Origin: Alphaproteobacteria bacterium GM7ARS4
Lineage (GTDB): Bacteria > Pseudomonadota > Alphaproteobacteria > GM7ARS4
NCBI GenBank assembly: GCA_014332745.1
Contig: JACONL010000001.1
Span: 242,023 to 278,911 of the forward strand
Direction of reading: 5' to 3'
DNA: 36,889 bases
The translations under genes and the position numbers were made by a program. The notes beneath the pieces were generated by a model. That model saw only the letters and a list, made by a program, of their open reading frames with translations. It was not told the origin of the DNA and did not search any database. Shown here one piece after another: positions 16,807-25,413 of the stretch; position 1 is the first letter of the stretch, and every line of letters begins with the position of its first letter.

Positions 16807-18638
16807 AACATCCCGAACCTCATCACTATGACGTCATCACCGTAGGCGGTGGCCATGCGGGATGTGAAGCCGCAGCGGCGGCGGCACGCATGGGCGCGCG
16901 TAGCCTATTGCTCACCCACAGGATAGACACCATCGGCGCCCTGTCATGCAACCCATCCATCGGCGGACTGGGAAAAGGACATCTCGTATGCGAAATAGAT
17001 GCCATGGGAGGACTCATGGGGTTTATCGCTGATCGTTCCGCTATCCATTTTAAAGTCTTAAATAAAAGTAAAGGAACAGCCGTGCAAGGACCCAGAGCGC
17101 AAATCGACCGAAGCTTTTACAAAAAACATATGCTCCATGCCCTCAAAACACAAAAGCACCTCACCATCATGGAGGGCGACGTCCAAGACCTCATCATCGA
17201 GCAAGGACGGTGTGCTGGTGTGCTCGTCAAAACCCTCGAGCAACGCAAAAGACTCTATAGCCATGCCGTTATCCTCACCACAGGAACATTCTTGCAAGGA
17301 GAAATCCACATAGGACAACAAACGACCCCCGGCGGACGACTCCATGAAAAACCTTCCACCAAGCTCGCCCTGACACTCAAAGCACGTCACTTCCCTCTCA
17401 AACGCCTCAAAACAGGAACACCTCCTCGACTGAAAGCATCGTCCATCAATCCCCATGCCATGAACACCCAAAACGGAGACGAACAGCCACGATTCTTCTC
17501 CATACTCAGCGACAAAGCCCAAAACCCCCACATGCCATGCTTCATCACAGAAACAAATCCATCCACCCATGAAAAAATACGAAACGCCCTTCGATTCTCG
17601 CCTCTCCCCTACGGACGAAAAGATGTCAACGCACCGGGACCCCGCTACTGCCCCAGCCTCGAAGAAAAAGTCATACGCTTTCATACAAGGCAACATCACA
17701 CCCTGTTCATAGAACCAGAAGGCATCGACTCCGATGTCGTCTATCCTAATGGTCTGTCCATGTCCCTGCCAGAAACACATCAGAGAGACATTATCCACTC
17801 CATTAAAGGCCTAGAAAAAGCCCATGTGACCGCCTTTGGCTATTGTATAGAATACAGCTGTGTCGATGCCCGTAGTATCACCCACCAACTCGAATCACGA
17901 TTGCTCCCGCACCTCTATCTCGCTGGACAAATCAATGGCACCACAGGGTATGAAGAAGCCGCCGCCCAAGGCCTTGTCGCTGGCATTCATGCCGTCCTCA
18001 AACAAAGAGGACAAAAAACCCTGCCCATCGATCGCGCAAATTCCTACATCGGCGTGATGATAGACGACCTCACACGATACCCGCTCCATGAACCCTATCG
18101 CATGCTCACATCACGCGCTGAATATCGCCTACGCCTACGCACCGATAACGCCACGGAACGCCTCACAGCCATAGCCATAGACGCACACTGCATCAATGTG
18201 CCCCATAAAAGACAATTCGAACAACGAAAGAAACAGCTCCATGACATCAACAGGCTCATCAAACCTCATCAAGAAACACTGGCAAAACAGGCGCGCCAAC
18301 ATGTTCTGACGGTGGACGCCATGCGCCAAACGCTGCCTGCTCTGTCCGCCTTCTCCGATGCCTTGCTGGAAAAATATATTGCCGACTGGCGCTATGCCCC
18401 CTATGTCGAAAGACAAGATGCCGATATCGCCGCCATGCGCTATGATGACGCCCTGCCCCTCCCTCCCCACATGGATTACACATCCTTAGGCGCCCTGTCC
18501 ACAGAATGTATAGAAGCACTGGAACAAGCAAAACCCACAACCCTCGGCTCAGCCTCAAGATTGCCCGGTATCACACCAGCTGCTGTTATCGCCCTCCTTC
18601 GTCATGCGAAAAAAATAGCACGCCATCCAGACCCGTGA
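16803..18638 (+). CDS. mnmG: tRNA uridine-5-carboxymethylaminomethyl modification enzyme MnmG
   Basis: FAD-dependent partner of MnmE; together they build the cmnm5 group on the wobble uridine of several tRNAs. Length 611 aa. The dinucleotide-binding motif GGGHAGCEAA (15-24) and the segments CNPSIGGLGKGHLV, GTFLQGEIHIG, GGRLHEKPS, LKTGTPPRL, GPRYCPSLEEKVIRF and YIGVMIDDL are all characteristic. The C-terminal helical domain (SLGALSTECIEALEQAKPTTLGSASRLPGITPAAV) that contacts MnmE is complete. The ATG at 16803 overlaps the stop of the small zinc-ribbon ORF; a longer in-frame start at 16746 lies within that ORF and is less likely. rsmG, which normally follows, is absent. Confidence 0.96.
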   Translation: MKHPEPHHYDVITVGGGHAGCEAAAAAARMGARSLLLTHRIDTIGALSCNPSIGGLGKGHLVCEIDAMGGLMGFIADRSAIHFKVLNKSKGTAVQGPRAQIDRSFYKKHMLHALKTQKHLTIMEGDVQDLIIEQGRCAGVLVKTLEQRKRLYSHAVILTTGTFLQGEIHIGQQTTPGGRLHEKPSTKLALTLKARHFPLKRLKTGTPPRLKASSINPHAMNTQNGDEQPRFFSILSDKAQNPHMPCFITETNPSTHEKIRNALRFSPLPYGRKDVNAPGPRYCPSLEEKVIRFHTRQHHTLFIEPEGIDSDVVYPNGLSMSLPETHQRDIIHSIKGLEKAHVTAFGYCIEYSCVDARSITHQLESRLLPHLYLAGQINGTTGYEEAAAQGLVAGIHAVLKQRGQKTLPIDRANSYIGVMIDDLTRYPLHEPYRMLTSRAEYRLRLRTDNATERLTAIAIDAHCINVPHKRQFEQRKKQLHDINRLIKPHQETLAKQARQHVLTVDAMRQTLPALSAFSDALLEKYIADWRYAPYVERQDADIAAMRYDDALPLPPHMDYTSLGALSTECIEALEQAKPTTLGSASRLPGITPAAVIALLRHAKKIARHPDP

Positions 18639-18689
18639 ATAGTCCCCCCATAAATAGTCCCCTCGTAAATAGTCCCCCCATAAATAGTC
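18637..18689 (+). repeat. 15-bp tandem repeat just after mnmG
   Basis: Three units with the pattern AAATAGTCCCCCCAT (18637-18651, 18652-18666, 18667-18681) and a partial fourth (AAATAGTC). Units 1 and 3 differ at one base, and unit 2 has TCG in place of CCA. The array begins within the mnmG stop codon and fills the place where rsmG normally stands. Confidence 0.9.
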
Positions 18690-18715
18690 AATGACAAACA
18701 CCCTTTTTTGGTGTA

Positions 18716-18731
18716 TGTTTCACGTGAAACA
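18716..18731. promoter_or_regulatory. parS: Perfect parS site upstream of parA
   Basis: Exact TGTTTCACGTGAAACA palindrome, ending 32 bp before the parA ATG. Besides acting as centromere it overlaps the region where a parA promoter would lie, so ParB binding here could repress parAB (inference). Confidence 0.9.
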
Positions 18732-18763
18732 ATTGCGACATCACCTTACAAGAGTCTCGCCTC

Positions 18764-19540
18764 ATGACGACAATTATCGCCATCACAAACCAAAAAGGAG
18801 GGGTTGGGAAAACGACAACAGCCGTCAACCTCGCCACAGCACTGGCCGCTATCGGTAGACGCGTCCTCGTCATCGACCTCGACCCCCAAGGCAACGCTAC
18901 AACCGGGTTCGGTATCGAAAAAGAAAGCCCACCCTACACCATCTATCACGTCCTCATAGGACACGCATCCATAACACAAGCGCGACAATCAACCCTCGTC
19001 CCCAAACTCGATATTGTCACATCAAACATGGACCTCTCAGGGGCAGATATCGAACTCATGGGCGAACAAGAACGCGAACATATCCTCAAAAGACGCATCG
19101 AAGCGGAAAAACTTCCCTACGACCACATCTTTATCGATTGCCCGCCGGGCATAGGATTCTTGACCATTAACGCCCTCTCGGCAGCCCATGAGTATCTTAT
19201 CCCCATGCAATGCGAGTTCTACGCCCTAGAGGGATTGAGCCACTTGATGCGCGTTATTAAACGCGTACAAGCAAAACTCAATCCCCATATCACGCTCAGA
19301 GGTGTCATCCTCACCATGTATGACAGACGTAACAGCCTGAGCGACCTTGTCTCGGAAGATGTGCAGAAATACTTCGGAGAGAAAGTCTACAAAACACTCA
19401 TCCCTCGAAACGTGCGTATCTCAGAAGCACCTTCCCACGGCAAGCCCGTCCTCCTATATGATCACAAATCATCGGGAGCTGAGGCTTACGCGCACCTCGC
19501 CAGCGAATTGCTTCATCAAGAGACCATGAATACACCATAA
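18764..19540 (+). CDS. parA: Chromosome partitioning ATPase ParA (Soj)
   Basis: Walker-type ATPase that binds DNA as an ATP dimer and moves ParB-parS complexes during origin segregation. Length 258 aa, standard. The deviant Walker A motif NQKGGVGKTTTAVNLA (about 8-23) is present, followed by DLDPQGNATTGFG, the Walker B region HIFIDCPPGIGFLT and the C-terminal helix region IPRNVRISEAPSHGKPVLLYD typical of chromosomal ParA. It follows mnmG, as usual in alphaproteobacteria except that rsmG is missing, and precedes parB by 29 bp. Confidence 0.97.
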   Translation: MTTIIAITNQKGGVGKTTTAVNLATALAAIGRRVLVIDLDPQGNATTGFGIEKESPPYTIYHVLIGHASITQARQSTLVPKLDIVTSNMDLSGADIELMGEQEREHILKRRIEAEKLPYDHIFIDCPPGIGFLTINALSAAHEYLIPMQCEFYALEGLSHLMRVIKRVQAKLNPHITLRGVILTMYDRRNSLSDLVSEDVQKYFGEKVYKTLIPRNVRISEAPSHGKPVLLYDHKSSGAEAYAHLASELLHQETMNTP

Positions 19541-19569
19541 CCCTCAATCCTCTGACATAAGGTAAATGT

Positions 19570-20505
19570 ATGATGGCAGTGAAACATAAGAAATTAGGGC
19601 GCGGACTCAGCGCCCTCCTCGGCGAAGAAGGCGCACAAGCCATTGCGTCTCTCAAAGACCATACGGCTGACAGAAAAGATGTCCCTATCAGCTGGCTCTC
19701 TCCCGGCCGTTTTCAGCCCAGACGCCAATTTGACGATGACACCATCCACGCTCTGGCACAAAGCATTCAACAGCACGGAATTCTCCAGCCCCTCCTCATA
19801 CGCCCCACAGAAACAGCTGCAGGGAGCTCCCACCCACATTATGAAATTATTGCGGGCGAAAGGCGGTGGCGCGCAGCACAAAAAGCATCCCTTGACCACG
19901 TCCCTGTCATCATCACGCACCTCGATGATGAAAAATGCTTGCGCGTTGGGTTAGTCGAAAATCTCCAACGTCAGAACCTTAACCCATTGGAAGAAGCAAA
20001 GGGCTATCAGCGCCTCATGGAAGAATTTAAACGCACCCAAGAGGATATTGCCGATATTGTGGGAAAAAGCCGTAGCCATGTTGCCAATAGTCTACGCATC
20101 CTCACTTTGCCTCCTCCTACCCTCGAATTGGTCGAAACAGGCGCCTTGACTCCCGGCCATGCGCGTATGCTGGTGGGGTTAAAAGACGCACAACAGCTCG
20201 CACAGACTATCGTGTTCAAAGAACTCAATGTGCGCGACACGGAAAAGATGATAAAAAAATTAAAGAAAGAACGCCAATTAAAGCCTTTTCCCCCGCCTCA
20301 ACAGAAAAATGACGATGTCCCAAGCAGAAGGGCTCTGGAATTAGAAGTGTCTGGCGCCTTAGGCTTGCGTGTCCACATCGAAGAAAAGGGTGAAGGAGGC
20401 ATCATACGCATTAACTATAAAGATCTAGAACAACTGGGGGAGATTGTGACGCGTCTGAAGGGCGACCCTATGAAACGCCGCGCACGCCGCGGGTTGTTCT
20501 CTTAA
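19570..20505 (+). CDS. parB: Chromosome partitioning protein ParB (Spo0J)
   Basis: CTP-dependent DNA clamp that loads at parS and spreads. Length 311 aa. It has the N-terminal ParA-interacting segment GRGLSALLGEE (about 10-20), the CTP-binding box with IQQHGILQPLLIRP and GERRWRA (96-102), the GLVENLQRQNLNPLEEAKGYQ segment, an HTH around TQEDIADIVGKSRSHVANSLRIL (parS recognition) and a C-terminal dimerisation domain. Two ATGs are adjacent at the start; an AAGG sequence lies about 8 nt upstream. A perfect parS site follows the stop by 6 bp. Confidence 0.97.
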   Translation: MMAVKHKKLGRGLSALLGEEGAQAIASLKDHTADRKDVPISWLSPGRFQPRRQFDDDTIHALAQSIQQHGILQPLLIRPTETAAGSSHPHYEIIAGERRWRAAQKASLDHVPVIITHLDDEKCLRVGLVENLQRQNLNPLEEAKGYQRLMEEFKRTQEDIADIVGKSRSHVANSLRILTLPPPTLELVETGALTPGHARMLVGLKDAQQLAQTIVFKELNVRDTEKMIKKLKKERQLKPFPPPQQKNDDVPSRRALELEVSGALGLRVHIEEKGEGGIIRINYKDLEQLGEIVTRLKGDPMKRRARRGLFS

Positions 20506-20511
20506 GAGCAT

Positions 20512-20527
20512 TGTTTCACGTGAAACA
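20512..20527. promoter_or_regulatory. parS: Perfect parS site between parB and mnmE
   Basis: Exact TGTTTCACGTGAAACA palindrome filling the 23-bp gap between the convergent parB and mnmE stops. Confidence 0.9.
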
Positions 20528-20528
20528 A

Positions 20529-21965
20529 TTACTTGCCGATACAGAAGGTGGAGAATAGCCTATCGAGGACGGCCTCCACATCCACAGTCCCCACGATACG
20601 CCCCATGCTGGACAAGGCAAGACGCACATCCTCAGCTGCCATTTCACTCCCAACGCCATCATCGTGCGTCAAGGCGGAACGAAGGTGGCGTGCCACCTCT
20701 TCTAGATGATGACGGTGGCGTGTCCTTGTCCACGCCACATCCGTCATGGCGCTATCTTCCCTGTGTATCTTCATGATCTCTTCCCCGATTCTCCCTTGAA
20801 CCGACAACACATCATGATCCCTTTTCGCACTGATAAAGAGAGGAGACGACAGGTCATGCTCGGCACAAAAATGACGTGCTTTCTCCGCCCATAAGGCGTG
20901 ATGGCCAGCATCCATGATGTCTGCCTTGTTCACAATAACAATCACCTTATCGTTCGTCCCGTGAAGGCCTTCATGCATGTCACTGTGAGCATCCCGATAG
21001 CTGTTCACAACATCAGAAAGTGCCTGCCACGCATGGCGCACATCACATGAGACGATGCCCAAACAGATATCGCTCTTCTTGACTTCTTCCATGCTCCGAC
21101 GCCCTCCCTCCGCTTCCACATGACTTTCATAATCCCTGATGCCTGCGCTATCGCATAGAGTCACAAGATACCCTTGTATATCCATAGCGCCTTCCAGCAC
21201 ATCTCTTGTTGTTCCCGCTTCATGATAGACAATGGCGCGTTCATCTCGAAGCAAAGCATTGAACACACTGGATTTCCCCACATTAGGCGCACCATGGATA
21301 CTGACACGAAACCCCTCGCGCATTTTCACACCGCGCACATCATGAATCGTTTTCTCCACCTCTCGGATGAGACTCTCAACATGTCCTATCCATCGCTGTG
21401 TCATCGAGGCAGGAAGGTCATCATAGGCAAAATCAAGGGATGCTTCACTCCATGCCAACACAGACATGATACGTTCTCGCCACGCCTCGTATCGCTTGTA
21501 TAAGCCTCCTCTCATCTGATGCATAGCCCATTGACGCTGACGTTCTGTGCGTGCCATGATGAGGTCGGCCATCGCCTCTGCTTGCGTCATATCGACCTTG
21601 CCAGCGTAGAAAGCGCGGCGTGTGAATTCACCCGCCTCCGCCATACGACAATGGCGTTGTGCACATAAGAGGGCCACTAAACGGTCCATGACAGCCATAC
21701 TGCCATGGACATGGAACTCGGCCATATCCTCGCCTGTAAAACTCTTTGGCGCTGGAAACCACAACACAAGACCAATATCGATAACATCTTTCTGTATTGG
21801 GTCACAAATCTTACAGAGGCGGGCATGACGAGGCGGAGGAAGCGTGCCACACAAGGAGCGGACAATATGTTCCGTTTGAGCACCAGAGAGGCGCACCACA
21901 GAGACACCACTAGGGAAACCTCCTGAACTCTGTGCAAAAATTGTCTCTCGCATCACGTTTTCCAT
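20529..21965 (-). CDS. mnmE: tRNA modification GTPase MnmE
   Basis: GTPase that works with MnmG on the wobble uridine of tRNAs. Length 478 aa from ATG 21965; an ATG four codons later (21953) is equally plausible. The frame is open another 54 codons upstream, but that sequence does not look like MnmE and would reach into the cytochrome c gene. The N-terminal folate-binding domain starts RETIFAQSSGGFPSGVSVVRLSG. The G domain has GAPNVGKSS (225-233), GTTRD (251-255), DSAG (272-275; the usual motif is DTAG) and NKAD. The C-terminus ends FCIGK, carrying the invariant catalytic Cys. It stands convergent to parB instead of upstream of mnmG, as in the common rho-mnmE-mnmG order. Confidence 0.95.
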   Translation of the reverse strand: MENVMRETIFAQSSGGFPSGVSVVRLSGAQTEHIVRSLCGTLPPPRHARLCKICDPIQKDVIDIGLVLWFPAPKSFTGEDMAEFHVHGSMAVMDRLVALLCAQRHCRMAEAGEFTRRAFYAGKVDMTQAEAMADLIMARTERQRQWAMHQMRGGLYKRYEAWRERIMSVLAWSEASLDFAYDDLPASMTQRWIGHVESLIREVEKTIHDVRGVKMREGFRVSIHGAPNVGKSSVFNALLRDERAIVYHEAGTTRDVLEGAMDIQGYLVTLCDSAGIRDYESHVEAEGGRRSMEEVKKSDICLGIVSCDVRHAWQALSDVVNSYRDAHSDMHEGLHGTNDKVIVIVNKADIMDAGHHALWAEKARHFCAEHDLSSPLFISAKRDHDVLSVQGRIGEEIMKIHREDSAMTDVAWTRTRHRHHLEEVARHLRSALTHDDGVGSEMAAEDVRLALSSMGRIVGTVDVEAVLDRLFSTFCIGK

Positions 21966-22041
21966 AAAAGAATTCTTGCCTTCACACCTTCTTTTATGGC
22001 ATGAGAAGCCAAGGAAACGGATATTTTTTACCCCAGCACAC

Positions 22042-22584
22042 ATGGTTAATGATCGTCTTTTACGGCTGAAAATTTTTGGTGGGATTTTGCTGAGCCTCTT
22101 CATCTTGGCTCTCGCACGCACCATCACATCAAAAATATATCACGATGAAGCCTTGCCGAAACTCGCCTATCCCGTCCGCCAAGGAATACAAGAGAAGAAA
22201 AGCGCGCCTATGGAAGAAGAGAAGCCTATAGGAGATTTGTCCGTTCTGCTCAAGGAAGCAGACGCCACAGAAGGAAAGCGCATCGCTGCTAAATGCCGCA
22301 CATGTCATTCCTTTGAGAAAAACGGCAAAATCAAGATTGGACCGCCATTATGGGGAATCATCGATAGTCCCGCTGGTGCTTATTTTGGTTTTAGCTATTC
22401 GAAAGGCTTGAAACAGAAAAATATCCATTGGTCACCGCACAACATGAACCTCTTCGTTCAAGATCCACAGGACTATATCCCCGGCACAAAAATGAAATTT
22501 GCCGGCATTAGGGATGCCATTGATAGAGCCAACCTTATCGCTTACCTACAAACACTCAATAGTCTGAGCAGTGGAACCCGTTGA
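22042..22584 (+). CDS. Membrane-anchored class I cytochrome c (CycM-like)
   Basis: Small electron carrier tethered to the periplasmic side of the inner membrane, probably between the bc1 complex and a terminal oxidase. Length 180 aa from the chosen ATG. An uncleaved signal-anchor (residues about 10-27) is followed by a Pro/Glu/Lys-rich linker (about 35-65) and one haem domain. This has CRTCH (85-89, covalent haem attachment and proximal His), KIGPPLWGI, and a distal Met in PGTKMKFAG (near 154). The frame is open 22 codons upstream, but that would put charged residues before the anchor. It is divergent from mnmE with a 76-bp gap and overlaps the phosphatase gene by 4 bp. Confidence 0.9.
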   Translation: MVNDRLLRLKIFGGILLSLFILALARTITSKIYHDEALPKLAYPVRQGIQEKKSAPMEEEKPIGDLSVLLKEADATEGKRIAAKCRTCHSFEKNGKIKIGPPLWGIIDSPAGAYFGFSYSKGLKQKNIHWSPHNMNLFVQDPQDYIPGTKMKFAGIRDAIDRANLIAYLQTLNSLSSGTR

Positions 22585-23372
22585 CTCATAGCACACAAGA
22601 TAAGGCGCTGTTTCGTTTTGCCCACACCCTTGCCGACGAGGGAGGCGCGCTGTTATGTTCATCCTTTCGTAAGGATACGCCATATGAAAAAAAAGATGAC
22701 GGAAGCCTCGTGACGCATGTCGACAAAATTGTCGAAAAAAAAATACGGGAACGCATACGCCTCGCCCATCCTCATCACGGAATCATAGGAGAGGAGTATC
22801 CAGATGAAAACCCCGACGCGGAATGGGTCTGGTGTATAGATCCCCTCGACGGCACGACAGCTTTTCTCGCCGGCTCACCTCTCTTTGGCCTCCTCATAGG
22901 TCTCGCCTATAGAGGAAAGCCCCTTTACGGGATTATCGACCATCCCGCCCAATCCGAACGATGGTGCGGGGGAGGCAACGAACCAACATCATGTGCTATG
23001 CCCATGCCATGCGTCCCTCGTCATACAAAAACCATCAACCGCGCCCTCATGCATGCCACGACACCCCATATGTTCCAACCTCAGCACAAGCCTTATATCG
23101 ACGCGCTCCAGAAAACATGCCTCGCCATACGTTACGGACTCGATTGCTACGCCTATGGCCTCTTGGTCTCCGGCTTTATCGATATCATTGCCGAAGCCAC
23201 CATGAAAATAGGCGACTATATGGCGCTCGCCCCTGTCGTGCAAGCATCTGGTGCCACGATATCTGATTGGCATGGAAAGGCCCTCAATATAAAAAGTGAT
23301 GGCACCGTTCTTGCATGTTGCCATCAAGAACTCCATGAACGTGTCCTCACCTTATGGCACGGAAAAGCATAA
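22581..23372 (+). CDS. Inositol monophosphatase-family phosphatase, HisN-like
   Basis: Metal-dependent phosphatase of the IMPase/FBPase fold. Length 263 aa. Metal-site motifs are GEEYP (about 67-71) and WCIDPLDGTTAF (about 85-96), with the third site in KIGDYMALAPVVQASGATISDWHG. That last form (D-x-x-A-L-x-P-V-V) resembles the alphaproteobacterial histidinol-phosphatase HisN more than SuhB, but no histidine genes are nearby, so the substrate is open. The predicted start is TTG, overlapping the cytochrome c stop (TTGA), with no strong Shine-Dalgarno; translational coupling is likely. The following 84 bp to yejA show no feature I can support. Confidence 0.85.
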   Translation: MTHSTQDKALFRFAHTLADEGGALLCSSFRKDTPYEKKDDGSLVTHVDKIVEKKIRERIRLAHPHHGIIGEEYPDENPDAEWVWCIDPLDGTTAFLAGSPLFGLLIGLAYRGKPLYGIIDHPAQSERWCGGGNEPTSCAMPMPCVPRHTKTINRALMHATTPHMFQPQHKPYIDALQKTCLAIRYGLDCYAYGLLVSGFIDIIAEATMKIGDYMALAPVVQASGATISDWHGKALNIKSDGTVLACCHQELHERVLTLWHGKA

Positions 23373-23456
23373 GCCATTTGCTCTCACAGGCCATGACGTT
23401 ATGATAGACCTATATGCCGACACCATCGCCGCCATTTATCCATTGTTCATCACATC

Positions 23457-25358
23457 ATGATACGCTATTGCTCTTTATCCCTCTTTTTATTGCTCATGAC
23501 AGCCGATGGGTTATTGTCCCTCGAAACATCCGTGGAAGAGCAGGAAACACATGAGAAGGGCGTCTATAGCCTTGCTCTCCATGGCACACCCCGTTATGCC
23601 AAAGATTTTCAGCATTTTGCTTATGCGAATCCCGATGCTCCAAAAGGAGGCACTTTGCGTCTCGCTGCCGTTGGCCATTTTGATAGTTTTAACCCTTTCA
23701 TTCTTAAGGGCGTTCCTGCTGATGGGTTAGACTATCTTTTCGAGACGCTCATGGTACCATCTTATGATGAACCTTACGCCCAATACGGATTGCTCGCCCG
23801 CTCTGTCTTTATCGAAGAAGACTTCTCTGCCGTGACATATACGCTCCATGAAAAGGCCTATTTCCATGATGGACATCCTGTGGATGCCGAGGATGTCGTC
23901 TTTTCCTTTTATCGTCTTGTGGAGCAAGGACATCCCTTTTATCGCCTGTATTTCAAAGATGTTGCCGATGTCCAAGCTGTAGGGTCTCACCAAGTGCGTT
24001 TTACGTTTAAGACACGCCGCAACCGAGAGCTTCCACTCATTATCGGCACAGGCTTAAAAATTCTCCCCAAACATTGGTGGGAGGTGCGCGACTTCACGAA
24101 AACAATTCTCGAACCGCCTCTAGGGAGCGGTCCCTATCACCTCGCCCAGTTTGAAAGCGGACGCCATATCACCTATGTGCGCAACCCCTCCTATTGGGGG
24201 AAGGATGTGCCTGTCAATCGAGGACGCTATAATTTTGAGCGTATCGAATTTGATTATTATCGGGATGCGACTGTTTCACGTGAAGCTTTCAAAGCGGGCG
24301 ACTATGATTTTCGCCTCGAGAATCAAGCGAAGGCATGGGCAAGCGATTATGATTTTCCAGCCGTCAAAGAAGGACGCGTCATTAAAGAAGAAATACCCCA
24401 TAGGATGGTGAGCGGTATGCAAGGATTTGTCTTCAATACAAGAAAGGCTCTTTTTAAGGACCCGCTGGTGCGCGAGGCGCTCAACTATGCCTATGACTTC
24501 CAGTGGGCAAACAGCGTCCTCTTCCACAATGCCTATACCCGTAGCACAAGCTATTTTAATAATTCAGAACTCGCCGCATCGGGTCTCCCTTCGAAAGAAG
24601 AACGCGCGCTCCTCGAACCCTTTCGTGACGACCTGCCAGAACGCCTATTCCTCGAAGCCTATGCACCGCCCAGCGCTGGCGACAAAGGCATACGTCATGG
24701 ATTACGCCAAGCACGCCGACTCCTCGAACAAGCTGGGTGGGTCCTTAAAGACACCGTCCTCACGCACCAAGAGACGCAACAATCATTCCAATTCGAGATT
24801 CTCCTACGCAACCCGCAATTTGAACGTGTGGTCGCCCCTTATCAGCGAGTCCTAGAAAAACTCGGCATCCAAACAGCATTACGCCTTGTGCAAGATGACT
24901 CCCACTACCAAAAGCGTCTCGAGACATTTGATTACGATATGATTGTCGGTGTCTTTCCTGTCAGCCTCTCCCCCGGCAATGAACAAGCCGATTATTGGTC
25001 TTCACAGGCAGCACAGACAGAAGGGAGTCGTAACTACGCTGGCGCGCACCATCCCGCCATCGATGCCCTCATCACCCATATTATAGAGGCGAAAACACGC
25101 GAACAGCTGGAAAGCGCATGTCGCGCCCTCGATAGAGTCCTCCTATGGCATCACTATGTGATCCCCCATTGGCACATTCAGACGTTCCGTATCGCATGGT
25201 GGGATCTTTTCGAACGACCCGCCATTCTCCCTCCGTATAACTTCAGCCTTGATTTCTGGTGGCACAAAAGCCATGAAACAACAGACAACGCCATGCCCTC
25301 ACCTTCAAACGCTCAACCCCGCACACCCTATCATCATGACAGAAAGCACTATCAATGA
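23457..25358 (+). CDS. yejA: ABC transporter substrate-binding protein, YejA type
   Basis: Periplasmic solute-binding protein (family 5) of a Yej oligopeptide/microcin C-type importer. Length 633 aa. An N-terminal signal peptide (MIRYCSLSLFLLLMTADGLLSL) is followed by HGTPRYAKDFQHFAYANPDAPKGGTLRLAAVGHFDSFNPF, strongly typical of YejA, and later LGSGPYHLAQFESGRHITYVRNPSYWGKDVPVN, also typical. The C-terminal part VLLWHHYVIPHWHI is the usual closing region. The ATG at 23457 directly precedes the signal peptide. A 14/16 parS-like site lies within the gene at 24272. It is the first gene of yejABEF. In endosymbionts such importers supply host peptides (inference). Confidence 0.94.
   Translation: MIRYCSLSLFLLLMTADGLLSLETSVEEQETHEKGVYSLALHGTPRYAKDFQHFAYANPDAPKGGTLRLAAVGHFDSFNPFILKGVPADGLDYLFETLMVPSYDEPYAQYGLLARSVFIEEDFSAVTYTLHEKAYFHDGHPVDAEDVVFSFYRLVEQGHPFYRLYFKDVADVQAVGSHQVRFTFKTRRNRELPLIIGTGLKILPKHWWEVRDFTKTILEPPLGSGPYHLAQFESGRHITYVRNPSYWGKDVPVNRGRYNFERIEFDYYRDATVSREAFKAGDYDFRLENQAKAWASDYDFPAVKEGRVIKEEIPHRMVSGMQGFVFNTRKALFKDPLVREALNYAYDFQWANSVLFHNAYTRSTSYFNNSELAASGLPSKEERALLEPFRDDLPERLFLEAYAPPSAGDKGIRHGLRQARRLLEQAGWVLKDTVLTHQETQQSFQFEILLRNPQFERVVAPYQRVLEKLGIQTALRLVQDDSHYQKRLETFDYDMIVGVFPVSLSPGNEQADYWSSQAAQTEGSRNYAGAHHPAIDALITHIIEAKTREQLESACRALDRVLLWHHYVIPHWHIQTFRIAWWDLFERPAILPPYNFSLDFWWHKSHETTDNAMPSPSNAQPRTPYHHDRKHYQ
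24272..24287 (-). promoter_or_regulatory. Imperfect parS-like site (14/16) inside yejA
   Basis: TGTTTCACGTGAAGCT on the plus strand: the left half-site and central CACGTG are perfect, with two changes in the right half-site. Its reverse complement is identical to the site at 1636-1651. It encodes codons in a poorly conserved stretch of YejA (about TVSREAF). Confidence 0.4.
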
Positions 25359-25413
25359 CGTTCGTCCCGTATCCACTGGCGATAAAACATCAATGAAACG
25401 GACGTGACCGTCC

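Noticed and set aside
17058-17798. 246-codon open frame antisense to mnmG
   Set aside because: Shadow frame caused by the C-rich bias of the plus strand; mnmG is unambiguous.
18698-18714. ACACC/GGTGT hairpin with T-rich loop before the parA parS site
   Set aside because: Only five base pairs and no U-tract after the stem; not enough to call a terminator for mnmG.
22128-22140. Long N-terminal extension of MnmE reading through the cytochrome c start region
   Set aside because: The first 54 codons of the open frame do not match MnmE and would overlap the divergent gene; ATG 21965 or 21953 fits the family start.
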